A stretch of DNA of 64,000 nucleotides from Algoriphagus algorifonticola (GCF_007655305.1 NZ_VLOG01000062.1:1-64000), one strand, 5' to 3'; shown: positions 27,027-37,015, numbered from the stretch's first letter. Numbers and translations: made by a program. The notes: generated from the letters alone by a model not told the origin.

Positions 27027-28435
27027 TTCAGCCCATATTTTTCCATTTTGCTGTAAAGGGTTTTTCTATCCATTTTGAGAATTCGGGCAGTCTTTGATTT
27101 ATTGTATTTCGTATCCTGCAGCACTTGCTGGATCAATTCTTTTTCCTGCTCAATCCACTGGCTTTTATAATCTCTTGGAGAAGGTAAATCCTGAGCCTGA
27201 TTCATGGGATTACTTGGTCTATTGGAACTGAAGGCAAATTCAGGATTATTCAAATCGGCAGGCAATGCCTCTTTTTCCACCAAAGGTCCAGTAGTTAATA
27301 AGACAGCTCTTTGGATAATATTTTTAAATTCTCTCAGGTTTCCAGGCCAGTCATAGCCCAAAAAGGTTTCCCAAACTTCAGAAGTAAACCCTTTGATGGA
27401 TTTATTCATGCGCTGATTGCTTTCTTTCAGGAAATGCTCAGCGAAAATTTCCAAGTCTTCTTTTCTTCTTCTTAGAGGAATTGCATGAAGGGTAAACTCG
27501 TTGAGCCTATGATATAAATCCTCCCGGAATTGACCTTCTCCGGCTTGTAATAATAAGTTCTCATTAGTGGCTGCAATGATTCTGACATTGATATTGATTT
27601 CCTTATTGCCTCCGATTTTTCGGATGGTTCTTTCTTGGATAGCTCTCAATAATTGAATCTGAACCTCATAACTTAAATTACCCACTTCGTCCAGAAAAAT
27701 AGTACCTCCATGAGCAGCTTCGAAATGCCCCGTTTTATTATCTAGTGCGCCTGTAAATGCTCCTTTTACATGTCCAAAAAGCTCGCTTCCTGCCAAATCT
27801 TTGGGAAGAGCTCCACAATCAATTGCTATAAATGGTCCGTTTTTTCTTTCGGACTGTTCGTGAATTCTACGAGAGATAAATTCCTTTCCTGTTCCCGTTT
27901 CACCCAAAATCAATACGCTCAAATCCGTTGGAGCCACCAATTGGATATGCTTTTCCAGTTTTTCAGATTCTGGAGATGTTCCAGCGACATAAAAATTGGT
28001 AGAAGGTGAATTTCCAGATTTTTGATTAGGCTTGGAAGGGGAAGCGTCATCACTTATAGCTTCTGGGGTCTTGGATTTACTAGACAAAGATTCATTGACA
28101 GTGGCTAAAAGTTCATCAGGATTTATTGGCTTCGTAATGTATTCAAATGCCCCCAGTTTCATAGCTTTGATTGCAATCCTGATGTCAGAATAATGTGTAA
28201 TCAGAATTACTTGGGTTTGCGGGAATACTTTTTTCGACCATTGAAGCAGCTCCATTCCGGTTCCATCAGGAAGTCTGAAATCAGCTATAATCAAATCAAA
28301 TTTTCCTGAGTTCAGGATATTCTGAGCATCCTTTACTTTGGTGGATGCTTCTACAGCAAATCCGTTTTTTTCCAAAAATGTCTTGACGATTCTGGAGTAG
28401 GTCAAATCGTCTTCTACCAAGAGTATCTTTTTCAT
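27023..28435 (-). CDS. NtrC-type sigma-54-dependent response regulator
   Basis: 470 aa from the ATG at 28435; the longer open frame upstream carries no receiver residues. The receiver (3-120) has D10 in LVEDD and phosphoacceptor D52 in IIADFRLPDGTG. A Ser/Pro/Lys-rich linker leads to an AAA+ sigma-54 activation domain (about 150-390) with Walker A GETGTGKE (about 175-182), the GAFTGA loop intact in GHVKGAFTGALDN, and Walker B GGTIFLDEVGN. The C-terminal Fis-type HTH is NKSKTARILKMDRKTLYSKM (about 447-466). It activates sigma-54 promoters and is the likely partner of the convergent hybrid kinase. Confidence 0.95.
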   Translation of the reverse strand: MKKILLVEDDLTYSRIVKTFLEKNGFAVEASTKVKDAQNILNSGKFDLIIADFRLPDGTGMELLQWSKKVFPQTQVILITHYSDIRIAIKAMKLGAFEYITKPINPDELLATVNESLSSKSKTPEAISDDASPSKPNQKSGNSPSTNFYVAGTSPESEKLEKHIQLVAPTDLSVLILGETGTGKEFISRRIHEQSERKNGPFIAIDCGALPKDLAGSELFGHVKGAFTGALDNKTGHFEAAHGGTIFLDEVGNLSYEVQIQLLRAIQERTIRKIGGNKEININVRIIAATNENLLLQAGEGQFREDLYHRLNEFTLHAIPLRRRKEDLEIFAEHFLKESNQRMNKSIKGFTSEVWETFLGYDWPGNLREFKNIIQRAVLLTTGPLVEKEALPADLNNPEFAFSSNRPSNPMNQAQDLPSPRDYKSQWIEQEKELIQQVLQDTKYNKSKTARILKMDRKTLYSKMEKYGLN

Positions 28436-28545
28436 TTTTTTTATTACGTTTTGGATGACCAAATGGATTTTGCAAAAGAGGCAAGAACCCGAAAATAGTT
28501 TTTTACAGTATAGTTTTTTGTAGTCCAACTAGTTGGCATAGCTAA

Positions 28546-28582
28546 AACAAAAAAAGCACCAGATATAAATCTGATGCTTTTA
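28546..28582 (-). terminator. Terminator of the PepSY-like gene
   Basis: The stem is 28553-28558 with 28575-28580, extended inward with one mismatch. On the minus strand it is followed by seven T. Confidence 0.75.
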
Positions 28583-28602
28583 AATTAATCGGGAAAAGCA
28601 AT

Positions 28603-28917
28603 TTATACTTTTATTTCATTCCCATCTTGGTCATATTTCTTTGAAAGTTTGTCTTCGGTTCCATTTTCGAAGACAACTTTGAATTGATAAGTTCCTTCAG
28701 GAGTTGCCCACTGCCAAGCTTCCCAAATAGTTAGGCCGCTGACAGAAGGATCAGTTGCTATTGCTGTTTTTACAGGTTCAGGCAGAGCTTCTGGTTCTAT
28801 TTTAACTTTAGCTTCCTGAATTTCGGTAGCTATTGGGCTGAAGTTAGTGTTTGCAACTGGTGCCGCCATTGCAACTCCAGACATTAAAGCTGCGGCGATT
28901 AAAATTGACTTTTTCAT
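28603..28917 (-). CDS. Small secreted PepSY-like protein
   Basis: 104 aa with a signal peptide cut after about residue 18 (VAMAA). The mature domain has the pattern of the PepSY-like family (short proteins of about 80 residues with a helix followed by strands): KIEPEALPEPVKTAI, then TYQFKVVFENGTEDKLSKKYDQDG. These are periplasmic or surface proteins, thought to inhibit or bind other proteins, with little tested in Bacteroidota. It is a single-gene unit with its own terminator, and an inverted repeat lies in its upstream region. Confidence 0.75.
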   Translation of the reverse strand: MKKSILIAAALMSGVAMAAPVANTNFSPIATEIQEAKVKIEPEALPEPVKTAIATDPSVSGLTIWEAWQWATPEGTYQFKVVFENGTEDKLSKKYDQDGNEIKV

Positions 28918-29326
28918 AATTGTGATAGTTTAAGTGGTTATGAGTTATCTCAACTGGAGAATAAAAATCCTGATCAGAGATGTTTATTTCCTTGAGATAA
29001 ACCTCATATGTTGGTTTGAATAATTATAAAATCGGTTTCCGGATCCGAAGGCTGAATCTATATCAGCTTGATTCAAGATGTGCGATTACTATGCCATGCA
29101 CCAAAAAAATAGTCTTAAGGCTGTTTTTGGTTTAGATTCCACAATTTTTCTTGGGGAATTCAAGGACAAAATGACCTAAAAACCTCTTAAAACAAATTCA
29201 AAAAAGTAAGTATTTATTACAAGTCAAAAAGAAAAACCGGTTTTATTAAAACCGAACTTTTTTAATCCAAATTATCTTCTAAAAACCTGTAACTTTGAAT
29301 TGTCAAAATAAACTCAAGCCCAGGTA
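28918..29326. other. 409-nt intergenic region between divergent genes
   Basis: No coding region is visible. It holds a 9-bp inverted repeat TTATCTCAA/TTGAGATAA (28945-28953 and 28992-29000) close to the PepSY-like gene, a 7-bp hairpin with a T tract at 29238-29262, and the purF -7 box at 29290-29297. The rest shows nothing I can assign. Confidence 0.6.
29290..29297 (+). promoter_or_regulatory. Candidate -7 box (TAACTTTG) for purF
   Basis: A perfect TAnnTTTG match 29 nt upstream of the purF ATG. No good TTTG partner was found at the usual distance upstream. Confidence 0.55.
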
Positions 29327-31210
29327 ATGAGCGACGCTATCAAACACGAGTGCGGCATAGCAATGATCAGGCTCCGCAAGTCTCCCCAATATTACATCGA
29401 TAAATATGGGACTGCAGCCTACGCATCCAACAGGATGTATGTGCTGATGCAAAAACAGATCAACAGAGGACAAGACGGTGCCGGAGTAGCCAATGTTAAA
29501 ATTGACACGCAGCCAGGTACTCGATACATTTCGAGATATAGGTCTGTGGAGCCCTCAGCTGTCAATTTTATTTTTGACAAAATCAACAAGAAATATAAAA
29601 AGGCCAAAAAGATAGGAGGTCATGATGCACTTAGTGATGGAGAATGGCTGAAAGAAAATATTGCCTTTACCGGGGAAGTTTGGTTAGGCCATCTTCGATA
29701 CGGAACACATGGCGAGAATTCAATTGAAACTTGCCACCCATTTTTGAAGCAAAATAACTGGAGAAGCCGAAACTTGGTAATGGCCGGTAACTTCAACATG
29801 ACAAATGTAGAGGAGCTTTTCGGGAAATTGGTTCAGCTAGGACAGCACCCGAAAGAGAAGACTGATACCGTTACTGTCATGGAGAAAATCGGTCACTTTT
29901 TGGATGAGGAAAATCAAAGAATTTTCGACAAATACAAGCATCAATACTCCAATGAGCAAATCACACATGTGATTGAAAATGAATTGGATGTTGCGAGAAT
30001 TCTTCGACGTTCCTGCAGAGATTTCGATGGAGGATACGCAATGGCTGGCTTAATTGGGAACGGTTCATCCTTCGTTGTACGAGATCCTTCAGGAATTCGA
30101 CCTGCTTATTATTATGCAGATGATGAAGTGATCGTAGTGGCTTCTGAAAAGCCTGCAATCAAATCAGCATTTGACATCGACTTCAATGCGATCAAAGAAA
30201 TTCAACCGGGTCATGCCTTGGTTATCAATAAAGACGGGTCTTATGCAGAATCAGAGGTTATGCCTGCCAGAGAGAAAAAATCCTGCTCCTTTGAGCGGAT
30301 TTATTTTTCAAGAGGCACTGATCCCGATATCTATCAGGAAAGAAAGAGCTTAGGGAAAGCTTTGATTCCTCAGATATTGAAGGCTATTGATTTTGACCTG
30401 AAAAACACTGTTTTCTCTTACATTCCCAATACTGCAGAAACTGCCTTCTTGGGGATGATTGAAGGCTTGGAAGATTATCTGGTTGCCAAAAGGAAAGAAG
30501 TATTTTTGGAAGGGAAGCCTCATATGGGTGACCTGGAAGAATTATTGAACTTCCGTCCGAGGGTTGAGAAACTGGTTTCCAAAGATGTTAAACTGAGAAC
30601 CTTCATCACCAATGATGACGAAAGGGATGTGATGGTCTCCTCGGTATATGATACTACTTATGAAGTGATCAAGCCTGGGGTTGATACATTGGTGGTTATT
30701 GATGATAGTATAGTAAGAGGTACAACTTTGGAAAAAAGTATTCTGACCACCCTCGATAAATTAAGTCCAAAGCGTATTATCATTGTCTCCTCCGCTCCTC
30801 AGATCAGATTCCCGGATTGTTATGGAATTGATATGTCAAGAATGAAGGAATTTATCGCATTCAGAGCTGCCTTGGCATTGCTGAAAGAGAGAAAATTGGA
30901 GAATATCCTAGATGAGACATATGAGGCTTGCATCGCCAACCCTCTTGGACCAGAGAATTTTGTGAAGCGCATCTATGAATCATTCGACGATCAGGAAGTA
31001 TCTGATAAAATCGCTGAGATCGTCACCACTCCAGAAATCAAGGCGGAGGTTAAGGTGATTTACCAAACAGTAGAAAATCTTCACAAGTGCACTCCAAACC
31101 ATATTGGAGACTGGTACTTCACCGGAGATTATCCTACTACAGGAGGAACAAGAGTGGTGAACAGAGCTTTTGTTAATTTCATGGAAGGAAAGACTGTCAG
31201 AGCGTATTAA
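29327..31210 (+). CDS. purF: Amidophosphoribosyltransferase-like protein (PurF family)
   Basis: 627 aa, longer than the roughly 470-510 aa of E. coli or Bacillus PurF but close to the length I recall for the Bacteroidota form. The family makes phosphoribosylamine from PRPP and glutamine, the first step of purine synthesis. C9 in KHECGIA would be the glutaminase nucleophile after removal of a short propeptide. Class II amidotransferase features follow: INRGQDGAGVA, WLGHLRYGTHG and NFNMTNVEEL. The phosphoribosyltransferase part has the PRPP loop VVIDDSIVRGTT (about 463-474) and RIIIVSSAPQIRFPDCYG. Extra length lies between the two domains and at the C-terminus. A second PurF copy elsewhere in the genome cannot be excluded. 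Confidence 0.88.
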   Translation: MSDAIKHECGIAMIRLRKSPQYYIDKYGTAAYASNRMYVLMQKQINRGQDGAGVANVKIDTQPGTRYISRYRSVEPSAVNFIFDKINKKYKKAKKIGGHDALSDGEWLKENIAFTGEVWLGHLRYGTHGENSIETCHPFLKQNNWRSRNLVMAGNFNMTNVEELFGKLVQLGQHPKEKTDTVTVMEKIGHFLDEENQRIFDKYKHQYSNEQITHVIENELDVARILRRSCRDFDGGYAMAGLIGNGSSFVVRDPSGIRPAYYYADDEVIVVASEKPAIKSAFDIDFNAIKEIQPGHALVINKDGSYAESEVMPAREKKSCSFERIYFSRGTDPDIYQERKSLGKALIPQILKAIDFDLKNTVFSYIPNTAETAFLGMIEGLEDYLVAKRKEVFLEGKPHMGDLEELLNFRPRVEKLVSKDVKLRTFITNDDERDVMVSSVYDTTYEVIKPGVDTLVVIDDSIVRGTTLEKSILTTLDKLSPKRIIIVSSAPQIRFPDCYGIDMSRMKEFIAFRAALALLKERKLENILDETYEACIANPLGPENFVKRIYESFDDQEVSDKIAEIVTTPEIKAEVKVIYQTVENLHKCTPNHIGDWYFTGDYPTTGGTRVVNRAFVNFMEGKTVRAY

Positions 31211-31303
31211 ACCAAAGAAATATTTACCTAGGCGCAGAGCTAACACTTTGCGCCTTTTGTGTTTTATATAATGAGTATTTAAAAGACTATTTAATCAAGA
31301 GAA

Positions 31304-32356
31304 ATGGACGTAAACGTTAAACTTTTAAAACAAATCTGCGAAATCGCCGGTGCACCCGGTTTTGAGAAGCGTGTGAGGGATTTAGTGATTGAGTTGGTGA
31401 CACCTTTAGCTGATGAAGTCAAAGTCGATAACCTGGGCAATGTCATAGCGGTTAAAAAGGGTAAGAAAAATCCTGACGGTAAAAGAGTGATGGTGGCTGC
31501 GCACATGGATGAGATTGGTTTTATTGTTACGCATATAGATGATAATGGATTTTTGAGATTCCATACCCTTGGCGGTTTTGATCCAAAAACCTTGACTGCT
31601 CAGCGGGTAATTGTACATGGGAAAAAAGACCTGATTGGTGTGATGGGAAGTAAGCCGATTCATGTGATGAGTCAAGAGGAGCGAAATAAGCTTCCTAAAA
31701 CCACAGATTTTTTCATTGATCTGGGAATGCCGAAAAAGGAGGTTGAAAAATACATCTCCATTGGGGATCCAGTGACAAGAGACAGAGAACTTATTGAGAT
31801 GGGGGACTGCGTCAATTGTAAGTCTATAGACAATCGGGTGGCTGTGTTTATCCTTATCGAAGCACTGAAAAAGTTGAAAAATCCAGCTTATGATGTGTAT
31901 GCCACTTTTACCGTACAAGAGGAGGTGGGTATCCGAGGTGCTAATGTTGCTGCTCATGGAATCAATCCTGATTTTGGAATAGCCTTAGATACTACCATTG
32001 CATTTGATGTGCCTGGAGCGCAGGCGCATGAAAAGGTTACCGAATTAGGAAAAGGAACTGCGATTAAAATTATGGACGCCATGACTATTTGTGATTACAG
32101 AATGGTGGAGTTTATGAAGCAGACTGCTGATAAAGAGAAGATTACCTGGCAGCCGGAAATTTTAACAGCCGGGGGTACGGATACTGCCGGAGTACAAAGA
32201 ATGGGGAAACAAGGGGCAATTGCCGGAGCGATTTCCATTCCTACAAGACACTTACATCAAGTGATAGAAATGGCTCACAAGAAAGATATAGCTGATTCTA
32301 TATCACTCTTGGTGGCCTGTTTGGAACAAATGGATAGTTACGATTGGAAACATTAA
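31304..32356 (+). CDS. M42-family metallo-aminopeptidase/endoglucanase-like protein
   Basis: 350 aa, normal length for M42. The metal ligands are in place: His in AAHMDEIGF (about 65-73), Asp in SIDNRVAVF, the catalytic Glu pair in VQEEVGIRG (about 206-214), Asp in ALDTTIAFD and His near the end in RHLHQVIE. Enzymes of this family form dodecameric cytoplasmic aminopeptidases that trim peptides; some were called cellulases in older work. It is a single gene with its own terminator, 93 nt after purF. Confidence 0.93.
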   Translation: MDVNVKLLKQICEIAGAPGFEKRVRDLVIELVTPLADEVKVDNLGNVIAVKKGKKNPDGKRVMVAAHMDEIGFIVTHIDDNGFLRFHTLGGFDPKTLTAQRVIVHGKKDLIGVMGSKPIHVMSQEERNKLPKTTDFFIDLGMPKKEVEKYISIGDPVTRDRELIEMGDCVNCKSIDNRVAVFILIEALKKLKNPAYDVYATFTVQEEVGIRGANVAAHGINPDFGIALDTTIAFDVPGAQAHEKVTELGKGTAIKIMDAMTICDYRMVEFMKQTADKEKITWQPEILTAGGTDTAGVQRMGKQGAIAGAISIPTRHLHQVIEMAHKKDIADSISLLVACLEQMDSYDWKH

Positions 32357-32362
32357 ATTGAG

Positions 32363-32390
32363 GCCGGGAAAATTCTCCCGGCTTTTTCTT
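32363..32390 (+). terminator. Terminator of the M42 peptidase gene
   Basis: A 7-bp GC-rich stem (32363-32369 with 32376-32382), followed by TTTTT. Confidence 0.85.
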
Positions 32391-32417
32391 TTCCCCTCTT
32401 TCGACTAACTTATTGAC

Positions 32418-33389
32418 ATGGCTTTTTGGAATGTAATTACCCGGTGGATCGGGAAACTGGATAAAATTCAAGTTGAACCTTTTTTGGCAGTAAGTAATGG
32501 TCAGGAACTTTTTGTAAAAGGAAGAGTCATCTCTGCGTATAAGCAAAGTAGGCCAAGAGCTAAAAACAATCCTCTCAAGAATATTTTAGCAAGCATTAGA
32601 AGGTATTCTGTTAGCAGTCTTCCCGGAGTTTGGGTTGAAGTGAAGGTAGGGGAGAAAATGGAAAGGGTCCGTACCGATGATGAGGGTGTTTTCGAATGCT
32701 TTTTACCTTTTCATGAAGAGGGAACAGTCACTATGTCCGTGCAGCCAGAAGATCCTGAATGGAATTGTGATGATTCTGAAATGGAGATTCAAAAAATTGA
32801 GAAAAAGCTGGGACTAATTTCAGATATAGATGATACCATTTTGATATCTCATGCCACAGCTATTGGGAAGAAGTTTTGGTTGTCGGTTTCCAAAAATGCC
32901 TATACCCGAAGACCTTTTCCCGGGGTCTCTGAATTTTATCAAAAAATGGTCAGGGACAAAGGGTATGAAATGTTTTATGTATCCAGCAGTGACTGGTCCT
33001 TATTTGATTTGATACGGGATTTTCTTCAATTTAGGAATATTCCATTAGGCCCTATTTTACTGAAAGACAAGCATATCAATTTGAAAAACATCTGGAAATC
33101 CGGTGGTGGTAGTCATCAGCATAAGTTGGAGAAAATTCATTTCCTCTTAAGATTTTTTCCGGAGATGAAATTCATTTTGATTGGAGATTCGGGACAGCAT
33201 GATCCGGAAATTTATGCAGAAATTTGTCATGAATATCCTCAAAGAGTCATGGCGGTTTTTATTCGTGAAATTCACCCTAAACATTCTGAGTCTCCAGAAA
33301 GGAAGGAAATGGAAGAGGAGCTTGACTTTCATTTTATACAATCTACTCAAGAGGCGATTTCATTGGCTGAGAAGCTTCAAATTATTTAA
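32418..33389 (+). CDS. App1-type phosphatidate phosphatase (DUF2183)
   Basis: 323 aa, with no signal peptide. The HAD-like catalytic motif is LISDIDDTILIS (about 134-145, D-x-D-x-T), followed by RPFPGVSEFYQ, the motif II region MFYVSSSDWSLF and motif IV FILIGDSGQHDPEIY (about 252-266). This order matches App1/DUF2183, the yeast Mg2+-dependent phosphatidate phosphatase family. A beta-rich N-terminal region (about 20-115) resembles the family's accessory domain. The start of a DAG-kinase-like gene follows 2 nt after its stop, so the two proteins could control phosphatidate and diacylglycerol in opposite directions (inference). Confidence 0.88.
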   Translation: MAFWNVITRWIGKLDKIQVEPFLAVSNGQELFVKGRVISAYKQSRPRAKNNPLKNILASIRRYSVSSLPGVWVEVKVGEKMERVRTDDEGVFECFLPFHEEGTVTMSVQPEDPEWNCDDSEMEIQKIEKKLGLISDIDDTILISHATAIGKKFWLSVSKNAYTRRPFPGVSEFYQKMVRDKGYEMFYVSSSDWSLFDLIRDFLQFRNIPLGPILLKDKHINLKNIWKSGGGSHQHKLEKIHFLLRFFPEMKFILIGDSGQHDPEIYAEICHEYPQRVMAVFIREIHPKHSESPERKEMEEELDFHFIQSTQEAISLAEKLQII

Positions 33390-33391
33390 AA

Positions 33392-34261
33392 ATGGACCAA
33401 AAGGCATTATTAATTTTTAATCCAAAATCCGGAAGTGATTCTATCAGTTTGGAAGAATTGACAGAAAGGATTGCAATGCATTTGAAACAAACTGAATTAT
33501 CAATTTTTCAGACAACAGGTGAAAATGATGCCGACAAAATCCGGAAAGAGATCAATAAGCATAATCCAAATTTATTGTTAGTTGCAGGAGGTGATGGAAC
33601 AGTCAAGTTGGTAGCAGAATCTCTTCAAGCTCAATTTCCCATCGCAATTTTACCATTAGGCTCAGCGAATGGCTTGGCCAAATGCTTGGGAATCGATTTA
33701 TTGGAAGATGGCTTGGAGGCACTACGTCAATTAAAGATAAAAAATGTGGATGGCATCGATATCAATGGAGAGCTTTGCTTACACTTGGCAGATTTTGGAT
33801 TTAATGCCAATCTGATTGAGAAGTTTGAAGAGCAGGGAACAAGGGGGATGATGGGCTATATCAAAAGCTCTTTTTCGCAGGTATTTGAAACTGAGCCTCA
33901 TCGCTATTTGATTAAAACGACAGATAGAAATTGGGAGGTTTCTACGAGGATGCTTCTGATAGCCAATGGAGATAGATTTGGAACAGGCGCGATTGTCAAT
34001 CCTGGAGGAAGTTTGGATGATGGGAAGTTTGAATTGATTACGCTGGATGTGGAGCGTTTAGAGCATCTTTTTGAAGTTGGCAAAAGCTTGGTTTCAGGTG
34101 AAACACCAATCGGGGAATCCATGAAAATATGGAAGTTGGATTCCTGTAAAATCGAAAATTTGGACCAAGTCAATTTTCAAATTGATGGAGAGCTAAAAGG
34201 TCAGCCAGAAGAGGTATCGGTGCATATTCAAACAGCTCGATTTCAATTTGTAGTGAAATAA
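33392..34261 (+). CDS. Diacylglycerol-kinase-like lipid kinase (YegS/DagK/LCB5 family)
   Basis: 289 aa, the usual size. The N-terminal kinase domain has NPKSGS at about 9-14, the nucleotide-binding VAGGDGTVKLVAES near 66-79 and PLGSANGLAKCLGI near 87-100. The C-terminal beta-sandwich carries GDRFGTGAIVNPGGSLDDGKFEL and FQIDGE, all family features. It phosphorylates a lipid alcohol (diacylglycerol, sphingoid base or similar) using ATP at the inner membrane. Two nucleotides separate it from the App1 gene, so they form an operon. The exact lipid is unknown; sphingolipids are possible in Bacteroidota. Confidence 0.92.
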   Translation: MDQKALLIFNPKSGSDSISLEELTERIAMHLKQTELSIFQTTGENDADKIRKEINKHNPNLLLVAGGDGTVKLVAESLQAQFPIAILPLGSANGLAKCLGIDLLEDGLEALRQLKIKNVDGIDINGELCLHLADFGFNANLIEKFEEQGTRGMMGYIKSSFSQVFETEPHRYLIKTTDRNWEVSTRMLLIANGDRFGTGAIVNPGGSLDDGKFELITLDVERLEHLFEVGKSLVSGETPIGESMKIWKLDSCKIENLDQVNFQIDGELKGQPEEVSVHIQTARFQFVVK

Positions 34262-34291
34262 ACTTACTGTTCGGCTTTTGGAATAATAAAA

Positions 34292-34327
34292 AAATGCTCC
34301 CGGAATTTAATGTTTCCGAGAGCATTT
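34292..34327. terminator. Bidirectional terminator between lipid kinase and valS
   Basis: Arms 34292-34305 and 34314-34327 pair over 12 of 14 positions, with A/T tracts on both sides. It serves the convergent lipid kinase and valS genes. Confidence 0.8.
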
Positions 34328-34352
34328 ACATTTACTATCTGATCAGGATCAA

Positions 34353-36989
34353 TCAGCCTAATTTTTCTAGACTTTCCTCCAAAGCTTTGATTTTTGCCTC
34401 AGCATCGGCCTGTTTTTTCTTTTCATTTTCCACTACTTGGGCAGGAGCCCCGGCTACAAAGCGTTCATTGCTCAGCTTCTTCATCACCGAATTCAAAAAT
34501 CCTTTGGTGTATTCCAATTCTTTTTGAATCGCGGCCTTTTCCTCTTCTATATCAATGCTGTCACCCATAGGAATAAAGCACTCATCTGCCTTCACCACAA
34601 AACTCATGGCATTTTCCACTTTGGATGCGAAGTTAAGCGAAGATAGATTGGCTAACTTTTCTAATACAGCCTGAAATCTGGTATAAAGTTCAGGTCTTTG
34701 AGTATTAATACTCAGGTCCAATGCTTCTTTCGGAGACATGCCTTTGGAGGCCCTTAAATTTCTGATTTGGGAAACTACCTCAAAAACTTGTGCTGCTTCT
34801 TCTGTGATTTTAGTATCAAAGGGTTTCACTTCGGGCCAATTGGCTAAAATCAAGGAGTCCTCGACCTTTCTTTCTTCTATTTGATGCCAAATTTCCTCTG
34901 AGATAAATGGCATAAATGGATGAAGGATTTTTAAGATATCTTCAAATAATTCTATGGTCTTATTGTAGGTAGCCTGATCGATTGGTTTTTGATATTCCGG
35001 TTTGATCATCTCCAAATACCATGAGCAGAAGTCTCCCCAAACCAATTTGTAGGTAGTCATCAAGGCATCGGATATTCTGAATTTCTCGAAATGGTCATTG
35101 ATTTCGGCCAAGGCCTGATTGAATCGGTTCTCAAACCATTCAATGGAAGATGAATTCGCTGAACCATCCAATTTGGGATCGATTTCCCATCCTTTAACTA
35201 ACCTGAAGGCGTTCCAGATTTTGTTGGCAAAGTTTCTTCCCTGCTCCACTAACTTGTCATCGTAAGGCAAATCATTGCCTGCTGGAGAAGAAAACAACAT
35301 TCCTGTTCGAACCCCATCTGCACCATACTGAGCTATGAGCTCCAGAGGATCAGGAGAATTACCCATTGATTTGGACATTTTTCTACCCAATTTATCTCTA
35401 ACTATACCTGTTAGGTATACATTTTTAAATGGTTTTTCCCCCAAATACTCATATCCTGCAATGATCATTCTAGCCACCCAGAAGAACAAAATCTCAGGAG
35501 CAGTAACCAAATCGTTGGTTGGATAATAATATTTCAGTTCTTCATTTGGCTTGCCCGTCGTAAAGACATCCGTATCAAATACTGAAATGGGCCATAGCCA
35601 TGAACTGAACCAGGTATCCAATACATCTTCATCTTGCTTTAAATCTTCTAAAGTGTACTTGGAGTCATGTTCTTTCTGAGCAATTTCCAGTGCTTCCTCT
35701 TTGGTTTTAGCCACCACAAATTCCCCATTTGGAAGGTAAAAGGCTGGAATCTGATGTCCCCACCATAGTTGCCGGGAAATACACCAATCCCTTACATTCT
35801 CCATCCAAACACGATACATGTTTTTGAATTTGGGAGGATGAAGCTGGATCACGTCATCCATTACTGATTTCAGGGCAGGCTGAGTGATTTCCTCCATTTT
35901 CAAAAACCACTGCAAGGAAAGCTTCGGCTCAATGACAGCATCTGTTCTTTCGGAATGACCAACGTTGGATTTGTAATCTTCAACTTTTTTCAGTTGGTTG
36001 ATTTCCTCCAGCATCTTCCCGATTTTCTTTCTGGCAATAAATCGATCTTCTCCTACAAGAATTTGGGCTTTTTCGTTGAGGGTACCATCATCATTGAGGA
36101 TATCGATTACTTCCAATTTATGTTTGATTCCCAATTCATAGTCATTGATATCGTGAGCTGGGGTTACTTTCAGACATCCAGTACCAAATTCCATGTCCAC
36201 ATATTCATCTTCGATGATAGGAATAGCTCTATTGATTAGAGGGATGATGGCTTTTTTCCCTTTGAGATGGGTGAATCTCGGATCGTTAGGGTTGATGCAA
36301 ATAGCCACATCCGCCATGATGGTTTCAGGCCGGGTAGTCGCTATGGTCAAAAATTCATCCGCGCTCCCTTCGATTTGATAATTGATGTAGTAAAGTTTAG
36401 AAGCAATCTCTTTGGTAATTACCTCATCATCAGAAAGCGCTGTCTTTCCCTTGGGGTCCCAATTTACCATTCGGACTCCTCTATATATTTTACCTTTTCT
36501 ATAAAGGTCTACAAAAACAGAAATAACTGCGTCACTTAAACCTGGGTCCATAGTGAAGGCAGTTCTGTCCCAATCACAGGAAGCCCCTAGTTTTTTGAGT
36601 TGCTCCAGGATAATGCCTCCGTATTTTTCTTTCCATTCCCAGGCGTACTTCAAAAACTCCTCTCGGGTCAAAGACTTTTTATCAATTCCTTTTTCTTTGA
36701 GCATGTTAACCACTTTTGCTTCTGTTGCGATGGAAGCATGGTCAGTTCCAGGAACCCAGCAAGCATTTTTCCCCTGCATACGAGCACGTCTAATCAAGAC
36801 ATCCTGGATGGTATTATTCAACATATGGCCCATGTGTAGCACCCCAGTCACATTGGGTGGAGGGATCACAATCGTGTAAGGCTCTTTGTTGGGATCTATT
36901 TGGGAGGAGAAAAGTTTGTGCTCCATCCAGTAGGAATACCATTTGGATTCAGCTGATGCAGGATCGTATTTGCTGGCAATCGTAGACAT
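34353..36989 (-). CDS. valS: Valyl-tRNA synthetase
   Basis: 878 aa, a normal class I enzyme. It charges tRNA-Val in the cytoplasm. The HIGH motif is seen in [11 protein letters not shown] (about 49-61) and the KMSKS loop in [14 protein letters not shown] (about 533-546). The editing domain inserted in the Rossmann fold contains [12 protein letters not shown]. The C-terminus has the anticodon-binding helical domain and a final coiled coil with alternating charged residues (about 810-878) that binds tRNA. A TATTTTTG promoter box lies 27 nt upstream of the ATG, and a shared terminator follows the gene. Confidence 0.97.
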   Translation of the reverse strand: MSTIASKYDPASAESKWYSYWMEHKLFSSQIDPNKEPYTIVIPPPNVTGVLHMGHMLNNTIQDVLIRRARMQGKNACWVPGTDHASIATEAKVVNMLKEKGIDKKSLTREEFLKYAWEWKEKYGGIILEQLKKLGASCDWDRTAFTMDPGLSDAVISVFVDLYRKGKIYRGVRMVNWDPKGKTALSDDEVITKEIASKLYYINYQIEGSADEFLTIATTRPETIMADVAICINPNDPRFTHLKGKKAIIPLINRAIPIIEDEYVDMEFGTGCLKVTPAHDINDYELGIKHKLEVIDILNDDGTLNEKAQILVGEDRFIARKKIGKMLEEINQLKKVEDYKSNVGHSERTDAVIEPKLSLQWFLKMEEITQPALKSVMDDVIQLHPPKFKNMYRVWMENVRDWCISRQLWWGHQIPAFYLPNGEFVVAKTKEEALEIAQKEHDSKYTLEDLKQDEDVLDTWFSSWLWPISVFDTDVFTTGKPNEELKYYYPTNDLVTAPEILFFWVARMIIAGYEYLGEKPFKNVYLTGIVRDKLGRKMSKSMGNSPDPLELIAQYGADGVRTGMLFSSPAGNDLPYDDKLVEQGRNFANKIWNAFRLVKGWEIDPKLDGSANSSSIEWFENRFNQALAEINDHFEKFRISDALMTTYKLVWGDFCSWYLEMIKPEYQKPIDQATYNKTIELFEDILKILHPFMPFISEEIWHQIEERKVEDSLILANWPEVKPFDTKITEEAAQVFEVVSQIRNLRASKGMSPKEALDLSINTQRPELYTRFQAVLEKLANLSSLNFASKVENAMSFVVKADECFIPMGDSIDIEEEKAAIQKELEYTKGFLNSVMKKLSNERFVAGAPAQVVENEKKKQADAEAKIKALEESLEKLG

Positions 36990-37015
36990 GAACTCTGGTG
37001 ATTTTTATGAAAGGG

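Noticed and set aside
29238-29262. Hairpin with T tract upstream of purF as an attenuator or riboswitch
   Set aside because: It lies upstream of the likely -7 box (29290-29297), so it would not be in the purF transcript; no purine riboswitch core was seen.
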